DNA from: Planctomycetota bacterium
Lineage (GTDB): Bacteria > Planctomycetota > Planctomycetia > Pirellulales > Pirellulaceae
Direction: 5' to 3'
NCBI GenBank assembly: GCA_026692885.1
Contig: JAPLNJ010000617.1
Location: 1 to 7,749, forward strand
Length of the DNA: 7,749 nucleotides
The stretch's first letter is position 1; the number at the start of each line of letters is the position of its first letter. Under the pieces are notes generated by a model. The model made no database searches. It had not been told where the DNA came from and saw only the letters and a list, made by a program, of their open reading frames with translations. Below, piece by piece: positions 1-6,593 of this stretch. Position numbers and translations under genes: made by a program.

Positions 1-2681
1 ACGACGCGAACAACAACGGACTGTTCGAGGCGTGTGAGAATCCGATCGCGAACGTGGAGATCTCGCTGCGCAACACCGCCGGCAAGACATTGGCCACGGC
101 GCGCACGACGCAAGACGGCAGCTACAACTTCTCCGGTCTGACGGCAGATCAGTACCGACTCGTCGAGACACAGCCCGCCGGGTATCTGGATGGGCAAGAC
201 GCGGCCGGCACGATCTCCGGACGCGGGGTGGGTGCGGCGCTGAATCCGGGTGACGAGATTCGCGACATCGGTCTGCGATGGGGCGAGCAGGGGGTCGAGT
301 ACAACTTTGGCGAATTACTCGTTGGCAGCATCGCGGGGTACGTCCACACCGATCTGAATGGCGACTGCGTTTTCGATGCCGAGGAATCGCCCTTGCCGAG
401 CGTGACGATCGAGTTGCGTAACGGCGACGGCCTGTTGCTCGCGACGACCCAGACGGACAGCCGAGGACACTACCAGTTCGACGGCTTGACGCCCGGCACG
501 TACACGGTCAAGGAGCAACCGCCGAGCGGCTATTTTCACGGCGGGCAACAGGCCGGATCAGGGGGCGGCGATGACAGCCTGGATGACGTCATCAGCCAGA
601 TCGCAGTGGGCTCGGGCCGACATTTGACGGACTACGACTTTTGCGAGATTCCACCCAGCAGCGTGGCGGGCATGGTTTTCGTCGATCGCAACCAGAACGG
701 TATTCTCGATCCGGGCGAAACGACGCTGCCCGGTGTCACCGTGCGTCTGCTGGACGCCGACGGCCGAACGTTGGCCACGGTCCGGACCGACTTTGCCGGC
801 AGGTATCGATTCGACAAGTTGGCTCCGGGCACGTATACCGTCCAGGAAGCATCGCCTGCGGGCTACTTTCACGGCGGCCAACGGGCCGGTTCCGGTGGCG
901 GCGACGATCGTGTCGACGACGTGATTTCGTCCATTGCGGTGCCCGCGGGCGAGTCGTTGGTCGACTATGATTTTTGCGAACGTCCACCCGGGCGTCTGTC
1001 GGGCTATGTGTTCCAGGACGGCGATCCGATTGTGATTCTGGAGGGAACACCGTTGCCTCCGCTCCGGCCTGAGCACGATGGCACCCGAAAGCCCGGCGAC
1101 AAGCCCATCGCGGGAGTTATCCTGGAACTGCGCGACGGCAGCAAGGGGGCCCCGCTGAGCGGCGATCAGCTGCTGCCCGGCCTGTACCCGCCGGGTCCGG
1201 TGCGCACGGTCACGGATGACAACGGCTACTACGAGTTCCGCGGCCTGCCGCCAGGCCATTACGCGGTCTACGAAACCCAACCCGCCGACACTACCGACGG
1301 CCTGGACACGCCGGGCACGACCGGAGGCTTGGCCCTCAATTCCGAGGACCTCATCAGCCCGTCGGTAACGCAGGGTTGGAGCGGGCTCCCGCGTAGCGAC
1401 GCCATCATCGGGATCCCGCTCGGAGTGGGGGCCGTGTCGGAGCAGAACAATTTCAGCGAAGTGTTGGTGGAGACGAAGCCACCCCGGCGGGACTACCCCC
1501 TGCCCGAGACGCCACCGGACGTACCTCCGACCCCACTGTTGCCGTTCTTCCTGGCTGCGCCTGTTCCTGTGGCCCCGTCCCTGATTTTCGTTCCGCCGCC
1601 CCCGGCGCAGACGATCGTTTCGTACGGGCCACACGGCACCATCGACTTCAGTTGGCACCTGAGTGTGGTCGATGCCGGCAAGCCACGCGGCGAGCGCGAG
1701 AGTGCGCCGCTGGAAGGTCTCGTGTGGCGGGCTACGATGTCGGTCGATGGGGGCCAATGGCACGCGCGACGGCTGCGGGAAGGACACTGGATCCTACGGA
1801 CCCGGATCAACGAGGACGGAGCGGGTGAAATCCGGGAATTCGACTTCGGCCTGCCTGGCGGGATCCCGGTCGCGGGCGATTGGAACGGCGACGGGAACGA
1901 CGAAATCGGCATCTTCTACCAGGGCCAGTGGTTCCTGGACCTCAACGGCAATGGCCGCTGGGACGACGACGATCTGTGGGCTCAGTTGGGCACCGAGTAC
2001 GACCTACCGGTGACCGGCGACTGGAATGGCGACGGCAAAGACGACATTGGCATCTTCGGTCCCGCCTGGTTGGGAGATCCGCAGGCACTGCGTGTGGAGA
2101 GCGGTGTACCCGATTTGCGGAATCGTACCACGCCACTCTGGAAACCGAAGAACATACCGCCCCAACTCCAAGACGCGACCGATGGCGTGCGGCTGTTGAA
2201 ACGCACTGCCAAAGGCCCGCTGCAGGCCGACGTGATCGATCATGTGTTCCGTTACGGCGTTGGCGTGCAGATTCCGGTCGTCGGCGACTGGAATGGCGAC
2301 GGGATCAAGAACATCGGCGTGTTCCTGGACGGCCGTTGGTATCTGGACATGGACGGCGACGGCCGTTGGTCCGACGGCGATCAAATGGTCGATTTCGGGC
2401 AGGCTGGCGACATCCCGGTCGTCGGTGATTTCAGCGGCCAGGGCGTGGATCAGATCGGCGTCTACCGCAACGGCACGTGGATCATCGACATCAATCACAA
2501 TTACCGGATTGACGCCCACGACAAAGTCTTCGAGTTGGGCGGGCCGGGCGACATCCCGGTCGTCGGCGACTGGGACGGCGACGGCGTCGACGACCCGGCG
2601 GTGTATCGCGACTCAGAAGCTGCCCCTGCCCGGCAGGCCAAGCAGGCCTCGCCGGCTCCCGCCGAAATCATCCACGAATAG
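1..2681 (+). CDS. SdrD B-like / FG-GAP-like repeat surface protein (5' partial)
   Basis: This is the C-terminal 892 residues of a large, probably secreted or cell-surface protein. The frame is already open at the left edge (first full codon at 3) and reads DANNNGLFE, the calcium-loop start of a domain, so the real start lies upstream and GTG 54 is not the start. Residues 1-107, 108-218, 219-329 and 330-490 are four SdrD-B/Cna-B-like beta domains. They show loops such as DRNQNGILDPGE, the core pattern YxFdgLxPGtYtVxE, and ends such as DYDFCE. Residues 491-540 are proline-rich. From about residue 621 there are repeats of the type GDWNGDGxDxIGIF alternating with W(F/Y)LDxNGxGRW, resembling FG-GAP/VCBS calcium-binding propeller repeats. 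The tail is Ala/Pro-rich, with no LPXTG and no obvious PEP-CTERM segment. Such proteins are common in planctomycetes, and adhesion or a structural role is inference. The last 14 nt overlap the convergent parA gene. Confidence 0.85.
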   Translation, partial: DANNNGLFEACENPIANVEISLRNTAGKTLATARTTQDGSYNFSGLTADQYRLVETQPAGYLDGQDAAGTISGRGVGAALNPGDEIRDIGLRWGEQGVEYNFGELLVGSIAGYVHTDLNGDCVFDAEESPLPSVTIELRNGDGLLLATTQTDSRGHYQFDGLTPGTYTVKEQPPSGYFHGGQQAGSGGGDDSLDDVISQIAVGSGRHLTDYDFCEIPPSSVAGMVFVDRNQNGILDPGETTLPGVTVRLLDADGRTLATVRTDFAGRYRFDKLAPGTYTVQEASPAGYFHGGQRAGSGGGDDRVDDVISSIAVPAGESLVDYDFCERPPGRLSGYVFQDGDPIVILEGTPLPPLRPEHDGTRKPGDKPIAGVILELRDGSKGAPLSGDQLLPGLYPPGPVRTVTDDNGYYEFRGLPPGHYAVYETQPADTTDGLDTPGTTGGLALNSEDLISPSVTQGWSGLPRSDAIIGIPLGVGAVSEQNNFSEVLVETKPPRRDYPLPETPPDVPPTPLLPFFLAAPVPVAPSLIFVPPPPAQTIVSYGPHGTIDFSWHLSVVDAGKPRGERESAPLEGLVWRATMSVDGGQWHARRLREGHWILRTRINEDGAGEIREFDFGLPGGIPVAGDWNGDGNDEIGIFYQGQWFLDLNGNGRWDDDDLWAQLGTEYDLPVTGDWNGDGKDDIGIFGPAWLGDPQALRVESGVPDLRNRTTPLWKPKNIPPQLQDATDGVRLLKRTAKGPLQADVIDHVFRYGVGVQIPVVGDWNGDGIKNIGVFLDGRWYLDMDGDGRWSDGDQMVDFGQAGDIPVVGDFSGQGVDQIGVYRNGTWIIDINHNYRIDAHDKVFELGGPGDIPVVGDWDGDGVDDPAVYRDSEAAPARQAKQASPAPAEIIHE
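324..989 (+). repeat. Tandem 333-nt coding repeats (SdrD B-like domains 2 and 3)
   Basis: Two adjacent units, 324-656 and 657-989, each encode exactly 111 residues and align without gaps. By hand count 66 of 111 residues are identical. The second half is the most alike, including FHGGQ, AGSGGGDD, DDVIS and DYDFCE. The neighbouring domain 1 (3-323) and domain 4 (990-1472) belong to the same family but differ in length, and domain 4 carries insertions. This looks like a domain duplication inside the gene. Confidence 0.85.
1860..2624 (+). repeat. FG-GAP/VCBS-like calcium-loop repeats in the surface protein
   Basis: The C-terminal part of the surface protein repeats the pattern I/L-P-V-x-GDWNGDGxDxIGIF, followed by WxLDxNGxGRWDDxD. 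DWNGDG-type loops begin near 1878, 2019, 2286 and 2568, with a degenerate one (DFSGQG) near 2427. Two copies share an exact 20-nt DNA match at 2016-2035 and 2283-2302. A non-repeat insert of about 70 residues (roughly 2061-2270) separates the second and third loops. Asp/Asn/Gly-rich loops of this kind usually bind calcium. Assignment to a beta-propeller is inference. Confidence 0.75.
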
Positions 2682-3504
2682 CTGCCGGGTGCTGCGCTGG
2701 CGGAAACGTTCCGTCCAACGGCACGCCGAGAATCTCCTGCGCCAAGCGGCGATAGTCCTTGGCCCCGTTGGAGTCCGGTGCGTACTGGAAGATGGACTGG
2801 CCGAAACTCGGCGCCTCGGCCAAGCGGATGTTGCGACGGACCCGGGTCGAGAAGTTCCGGGCGCCGGCCCACACCGCGCTCAGGGCCTTCTGTCGCGCGA
2901 GAAACTCCTCGATGTCCGTCGTGACTTCCGCAGCCAGACGCGTACCGGATTCGTACATGCACAGGATCACACCGGTCAGCCGGAGCGAGGGGTTGAGCCG
3001 ATACGCCACGACCTCGACGGTCCGCAATAGCTTGCCGAAGCCGTGCAAGGCCAAGAAATGTGGCTGCAGGGGCAAAAAAACCTCTTTCACAGCGGTCAAG
3101 GCATTGAGCGTGAGCACGCCTAGTGAGGGAGGACAATCGATGATCAAGAAATCAAATTCCCCGTCGTCCAGGACCATTTTGTCCCGCAGGATCACCTCCC
3201 GCCCCACCTCCCCGGCCAACTCCATTTCGGCCGCTGCCAGATCCAGGTGCGAAGGTACCAGCCAGAGATTGTCCTGGACCGCGAGTCGTGCTTCCGACAG
3301 ACGCATGTCGCTGGTCAGTACCTGATATATCGACGGTTGATCGCCGCTCAGGGCGACGCCCAGGTGCAGCGAAGCGTGCGCCTGCGGATCGAGATCGATC
3401 AGACAGACCCGCTGGTCCATTGCCGCCAACGCGGCACTGACGTTGACCGCCGTGGTGGTTTTGCCTACGCCGCCCTTCTGATTGATAATCGCGATGGACC
3501 GCAT
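2668..3504 (-). CDS. parA: ParA/Soj-family ATPase
   Basis: A 278-residue deviant-Walker P-loop ATPase of the ParA/MinD superfamily. The start codon is ATG at 3504, because the protein then opens directly with MRSIAIINQKGGVGKTTT, the canonical N-terminus, and an AGGAG box sits 6 nt upstream. A longer reading frame to 3621 adds 39 residues unlike the family. Visible motifs are the deviant Walker A KGGVGKTT (residues 10-17), Walker A' DLDPQ (37-41) and Walker B FLIIDCPPSLG (119-129). There is no N-terminal DNA-binding extension, so it resembles chromosomal Soj and not plasmid type Ia ParA. Family members form ATP-dependent dimers on DNA and move chromosomes or other cargo. No parB or parS-like gene or site was recognised in the window, so its cargo is unknown and it may be an orphan ParA. 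The gene is convergent with the surface-protein gene (14-nt overlap) and divergent from nagB. Confidence 0.93.
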   Translation of the reverse strand: MRSIAIINQKGGVGKTTTAVNVSAALAAMDQRVCLIDLDPQAHASLHLGVALSGDQPSIYQVLTSDMRLSEARLAVQDNLWLVPSHLDLAAAEMELAGEVGREVILRDKMVLDDGEFDFLIIDCPPSLGVLTLNALTAVKEVFLPLQPHFLALHGFGKLLRTVEVVAYRLNPSLRLTGVILCMYESGTRLAAEVTTDIEEFLARQKALSAVWAGARNFSTRVRRNIRLAEAPSFGQSIFQYAPDSNGAKDYRRLAQEILGVPLDGTFPPAQHPAAIRG

Positions 3505-3510
3505 CGGAGA

Positions 3511-3515
3511 CTCCT
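3511..3515 (-). promoter_or_regulatory. Ribosome-binding site of parA
   Basis: On the minus strand this reads AGGAG, 6 nt before the ATG at 3504. It decides the start against the longer upstream reading frame. Confidence 0.75.
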
Positions 3516-3552
3516 GGTCTGCAGGGAACTTCGAACACACTTGACGGGCTGG

Positions 3553-3558
3553 ATTATA
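3553..3558 (-). promoter_or_regulatory. Candidate -10 box for parA
   Basis: A perfect TATAAT on the minus strand, about 48 nt upstream of the parA start codon, which would give a 5' leader of about 40 nt. No good -35 hexamer is visible at the usual 16-18 nt spacing, so this rests on the -10 box and its position alone. Confidence 0.4.
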
Positions 3559-3717
3559 AGCGTGAAACAGGAAACAGGGCCAGATGAAGATGCGTGCAAA
3601 GGGCCATCCGCCTACGGCCAAAGACTCGATTTGGTGCTAGCTCCCGTTGGTTCCGACGGCCAGATGGGCTACAAAGGGGGAAACACGGTCTCTAGCGAGA
3701 TGTGCCACGACCACCCC

Positions 3718-3722
3718 AGGAG
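3718..3722 (+). promoter_or_regulatory. Ribosome-binding site of nagB
   Basis: AGGAG lies 7 nt before a GTG at 3730. The in-frame ATG at 3700 lacks a comparable site, so this box favours the GTG start. Confidence 0.7.
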
Positions 3723-3729
3723 CCACAGC

Positions 3730-4557
3730 GTGCGAGTGATTATCGAGCAGGACCCTCTCGGCGCGAGTCGGCGCGGCGCGGAGTTGGTGGCGGACTTGAT
3801 TCGCCGCAAACCGTGTTGTGTGCTGGGCTTGGCCACCGGCAGCACACCCCTGGGGCTCTACCAGCAATTGGTTCGCATGCATCGCGAGGAAGGACTGGAT
3901 TTTTCGCGTGTGACCACGTTCAATCTGGACGAGTACGCCGGGTTGGGGCCGGCGCATCCGCAGAGCTATCGCTACTTCATGCAGGAACACCTGTTCGGAC
4001 ACATCAACATTGACCCCCAGCGGATCCATATTCCCGACGGGCAGGCGGCGGATTTCGAGACATCCTGTCGGCAGTACGAACAGCAGATCAAGGACGCTGG
4101 CGGGATCGATCTGCAGCTGCTGGGCATCGGGCGCGACGGCCACATCGCCTTCAACGAGCCCGGCTCGTCCTTGGGCAGTCGCACCCGAGTGAAGACCCTG
4201 ACCCGGGAGACAATTCACGACAATGCGAGATTCTTCGGCGGCGACGACCAAGTCCCACGTCTGGCGATCACCATGGGCGTGGGCACGATCCTGGAGTCGC
4301 GCCGGTGTTTGTTGCTGGTGATCGGCTCCTCGAAAGCCTGGACCGTGCGCAGCACAATCGAAGGACCGGTGACGGCTCAAGTGACCGCATCGGCCCTGCA
4401 AATGCACCAGGACGTCGTCGTCATACTGGATGAAGAGGCCGCTGCTTGGCTGACGCGTCGGGCCTATTATGCGGAAGTGGAACAGGCTCAGTTGCTGCTG
4501 GAAACTGGCCAGTGGCGTCAGTTGGGCATCGGCCATGACCAGAAAGAATTGAACTAG
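3730..4557 (+). CDS. nagB: Glucosamine-6-phosphate deaminase
   Basis: Converts glucosamine 6-phosphate to fructose 6-phosphate plus ammonia, the step that passes amino-sugar carbon into glycolysis. The protein is 275 residues from GTG 3730, close to the 266 of E. coli NagB. That start has a good AGGAG and begins with VRVIIEQ, matching the usual N-terminus. ATG 3700 would add ten unlikely residues. Phosphate-binding LATGSTPLGLY lies at residues 34-44. Catalytic-site motifs are FNLDEY (Asp67, equivalent to E. coli Asp72) and GIGRDGHIAFNEP (Asp136, His138 and Glu143, equivalent to Asp141, His143 and Glu148). RTRVKTL keeps Arg153 and Lys155, equivalent to the E. coli allosteric-site residues Arg158 and Lys160, so GlcNAc-6-P activation is possible but unproven. 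No nagA or transporter is nearby. The next gene starts 5 nt after the stop, so the two are probably one transcript. Confidence 0.95.
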   Translation: MRVIIEQDPLGASRRGAELVADLIRRKPCCVLGLATGSTPLGLYQQLVRMHREEGLDFSRVTTFNLDEYAGLGPAHPQSYRYFMQEHLFGHINIDPQRIHIPDGQAADFETSCRQYEQQIKDAGGIDLQLLGIGRDGHIAFNEPGSSLGSRTRVKTLTRETIHDNARFFGGDDQVPRLAITMGVGTILESRRCLLLVIGSSKAWTVRSTIEGPVTAQVTASALQMHQDVVVILDEEAAAWLTRRAYYAEVEQAQLLLETGQWRQLGIGHDQKELN

Positions 4558-4562
4558 CGGCT

Positions 4563-5552
4563 ATGCGACAAATCGGAACCGTATCAGACCAGGTTGCCGC
4601 CGAACGCTTCACGGCCTACTTGATCACCCAGGGCCTCACGGCTCAGGCAGAACAGGAAGGTGAGTCGTGGGCGATCTGGATCCGCAACGAGGACCAAGTC
4701 CCGGCCGCGAAGGAGGCCTTCCGCCAGTTCGTCGAGCAACCGGATGATGCGCGTTATGCGCAGGTCATCCACGAGGCGCATCGACTGCTGCAGCAGGAAG
4801 CCGATCGTCGCGAACGGGCCCGCCGGAATCTGGTCGATGCGGGCGTGCCCTGGCGCCGGCCAGGTGCTCACAGAACCCCTTTGACCAACGTCATCCTGGG
4901 CTTGTGCATCGTTGTCTTCGTGCTCAGTGGACTCGGAGCCGAGCGGGACAGTACGGCTCGGCGCACACTCATGTTCCGCGACCCGCAGCGGCGCGTGGCC
5001 GAGCAGAATGATCAACTGCAGGACCGCTTGGTGGACATCCGTAGCGGCCAAGTGTGGCGGTTGGTGACGCCGATCTTTCTCCACGTCGACCTGCTGCACC
5101 TGGTGTTCAATCTAATGATGTTCCACTTCTTCGCCAGCCGCATCGAAGACCGACGGGGTACCGTCCGCCTAGCCGGGATGATCCTGGTAATCGCTCTATT
5201 TTCCAATTTGGCTCAGGCCCTAGCGCCCGGCGACTGGGGTGCCTTCAGCGGCGGCACGTTCTTCTGCGGCATCTCGGGCGTGGTCTACGGCCTGTTCGGC
5301 TATGTGTGGATCAAGTCGATTTATCAGCCCGGGCTGGGCCTGCTCGTCAGCGGCAGCACCGTGGCCCTGCTGGTCGTTTGGATGTTCCTGGGTCTGTTGG
5401 GGGTCTTGGATCGGGGCCTTGCGACCCACGCGAGCGACTCTGCCAGCCCAGGCGGCATCGCCAATTTGACGCACGTCGTCGGCCTCTTTGCCGGCCTCGG
5501 CTTGAGCTACTGGCCCGTCGTTTGGAAGCGGCTCACCACGGTGTGGCCTTGA
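4563..5552 (+). CDS. GlpG-type rhomboid intramembrane serine protease
   Basis: A 329-residue membrane protease that cleaves transmembrane substrates within the bilayer. Residues 1-100 are a soluble N-terminal domain like that of GlpG. About six hydrophobic segments follow (near 107-123, 168-190, 201-220, 236-253, 256-280 and 298-316). The catalytic dyad is complete: Ser238 in GISGVVYGLFGYVW, nearly identical to the E. coli GlpG motif, and His304 in NLTHVVGLFAGL. His174, His179 and Asn183 in FLHVDLLHLVFN match the oxyanion and loop residues His145, His150 and Asn154 of GlpG with identical spacing. The loop after the first segment (about 125-165) is long and charged, which helps explain the greater length than the 276 residues of E. 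coli GlpG. It starts 5 nt after nagB with no strong ribosome-binding site, so translational coupling is likely. Its last 46 nt overlap the convergent kinase gene. Its substrate is unknown. Confidence 0.92.
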   Translation: MRQIGTVSDQVAAERFTAYLITQGLTAQAEQEGESWAIWIRNEDQVPAAKEAFRQFVEQPDDARYAQVIHEAHRLLQQEADRRERARRNLVDAGVPWRRPGAHRTPLTNVILGLCIVVFVLSGLGAERDSTARRTLMFRDPQRRVAEQNDQLQDRLVDIRSGQVWRLVTPIFLHVDLLHLVFNLMMFHFFASRIEDRRGTVRLAGMILVIALFSNLAQALAPGDWGAFSGGTFFCGISGVVYGLFGYVWIKSIYQPGLGLLVSGSTVALLVVWMFLGLLGVLDRGLATHASDSASPGGIANLTHVVGLFAGLGLSYWPVVWKRLTTVWP

Positions 5553-6358
5553 TCGCCCACGCCGCCGTGCATGACGATCGGTGCGGCGGCAACCGTTCGC
5601 TGCTTGTACGCGGGCACTTTGATCGTAAACGCCGTGCCCACCCCCACGGTGCTTTCCACGCGGATCTTGCCACGGTGCGATTCGATAATGTTCCGGCATG
5701 TGGACAGTCCCAGACCCGTGCCGCCTTTGCCGCTCTTGTCGGGGCCTTTCTTGGTGCTGAAGAACGGATCGAAAATCCGCTGCAGCTTATCCGGCGGGAT
5801 GCCCGAACCCGTGTCCCGAATCGTCAGTTCGACCATGTCTTGTGTCGGGTCGTAGTCGAGTTTGATCAGCACTCGTCCCCCGTGGGGCATCGCCTGGCGG
5901 GCGTTGATCAGCAGATTGAGCAGCACCTGTTGGATTTGGTTGCCGTTGGCGTTGGCGGGTGGCACGGAGCCAAACTGAGTTTCCACACTGATGCGATATT
6001 TTTGCAGTTCCCGCTCCAACAACACGAGCGATTCCTGGATGATGGCCGCCAAGTCCGTCGGCGCGAAGGCGTCCGAGCGGTTTCGCGCCATCCCCAAAAC
6101 CGCGTTGGTGATCTTGGCCGCCCGCTCGCCGGCGGCGAGGATTTTCTCGAAAGCCTTGTCGCGAGTCGCGTCATCCTTATGCCGCATCCCCAGTTTCGCG
6201 TAGTTGATGATCGTCATCAGCACGTTATTGAACTCGTGGGTCGTGGTGCTGACGAGTTCCCCCAACGCTGTCAGCTTTTGGGCCTGAGCTAACTGACGCT
6301 GAAGCAGAGCGACTTGTTGTTCAAGAGTCGGACTGTGGTTACCGCCGATCGTGGTCAT
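5507..6358 (-). CDS. Soluble sensor histidine kinase (NtrB-like)
   Basis: A two-component histidine kinase of 283 residues if ATG 6358 is the start. The frame is open to 6478, but the extra 40 residues look unlike a domain. The ribosome-binding site at 6358 is weak (GAAGG about 12 nt away), so the start is uncertain. A short coiled-coil-like helix (about 12-30) leads into the H-box with phospho-acceptor His41 in HEFNN. ATP-binding motifs follow: N-box NLLINARQAM (148-157), G1 DTGSGIP (182-188), F-box RIFDPFFSTK (194-203) and G2 GGTGLGLS (212-219). There is no transmembrane segment and no PAS, GAF or other sensor domain, so it is cytoplasmic and must receive its signal from a partner or directly. 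The catalytic domain ends near residue 252. The last 30 or so residues are a tail whose coding sequence runs into the end of the rhomboid gene. No response regulator is present in the window. Confidence 0.92.
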   Translation of the reverse strand: MTTIGGNHSPTLEQQVALLQRQLAQAQKLTALGELVSTTTHEFNNVLMTIINYAKLGMRHKDDATRDKAFEKILAAGERAAKITNAVLGMARNRSDAFAPTDLAAIIQESLVLLERELQKYRISVETQFGSVPPANANGNQIQQVLLNLLINARQAMPHGGRVLIKLDYDPTQDMVELTIRDTGSGIPPDKLQRIFDPFFSTKKGPDKSGKGGTGLGLSTCRNIIESHRGKIRVESTVGVGTAFTIKVPAYKQRTVAAAPIVMHGGVGDQGHTVVSRFQTTGQ

Positions 6359-6511
6359 GGGTTCGTATGCACCTTCCCTGGATTTGGTGGCAAGGACCAG
6401 TTTCGCTCGTTTACCACAACGCTGGTGTCTGTCGCGAATTGCCGGATCGATACGCCTTAACTCGTTGTCTGGTAGCATCTTAAACGCGAAGGTGATATCG
6501 TCGGATCGGAC

Positions 6512-6540
6512 TGGGCAACTAAAGGGGAAGCGAGTATAAT
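6512..6540 (+). promoter_or_regulatory. Sigma70-like promoter for the 86-residue gene
   Basis: A TGGGCA at 6512-6517 (four of six matches to TTGACA) is separated by 17 nt from a perfect TATAAT at 6535-6540. Transcription would begin near 6547 and leave a leader of about 47 nt before the ATG at 6594. It lies in the 235-nt gap between the divergent kinase gene and this small gene. No clear promoter for the kinase was seen in the same gap. Confidence 0.5.
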
Positions 6541-6593
6541 CCGCAGCCGTCTTCTGGACGCCGCCATGGACTTTGGCAGATGGATAAGCTGGG

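Larger units (their letters stand above)
3505..3729. other. Divergent intergenic region between parA and nagB
   Basis: This 225-nt gap separates the divergent starts of parA and nagB and must carry both promoters. On the parA side there is a TATAAT box. On the nagB side I see no convincing -35/-10 pair, only the ribosome-binding site just before the GTG. No operator-like palindrome of good quality and no reading frame with coding character was seen. Confidence 0.6.

Noticed and set aside
54..56. GTG 54 as the true start of the surface-protein gene
   Set aside because: The frame is open to the left edge and the upstream residues already match the start of an SdrD-B-like domain, so the gene continues outside the window.
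558..1787. 409-residue open frame on the minus strand
   Set aside because: It lies wholly antisense to the clearly coding surface-protein gene, has no domain-like pattern, is rich in Arg, Gly and His, and is a typical shadow of repetitive high-GC coding DNA.
2501..3136. 211-residue open frame on the minus strand
   Set aside because: It overlaps parA on the same strand in another frame and is antisense to the surface-protein gene. No recognisable motifs.
3541..3560. TTGACG...TATAAG as a plus-strand promoter for nagB
   Set aside because: The two hexamers are only 8 nt apart, far from the 16-18 nt needed. The A/T core is better explained as a TATAAT on the opposite strand for parA.
3505..3621. 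39-residue upstream extension of parA
   Set aside because: The added residues precede the canonical N-terminal MRSIAIINQKGG and have no family resemblance. The AGGAG at 3511-3515 supports the ATG at 3504.
3247..3729. Extended N-terminus for nagB (up to 161 more residues)
   Set aside because: The extension is antisense to parA and lacks any NagB-like sequence. GTG 3730 has a good AGGAG and begins at the expected family N-terminus.
5054..6292. 412-residue open frame on the plus strand
   Set aside because: It runs out of frame through the rhomboid gene and antisense through the kinase gene. Both of those carry complete motif sets, so this is a high-GC shadow.
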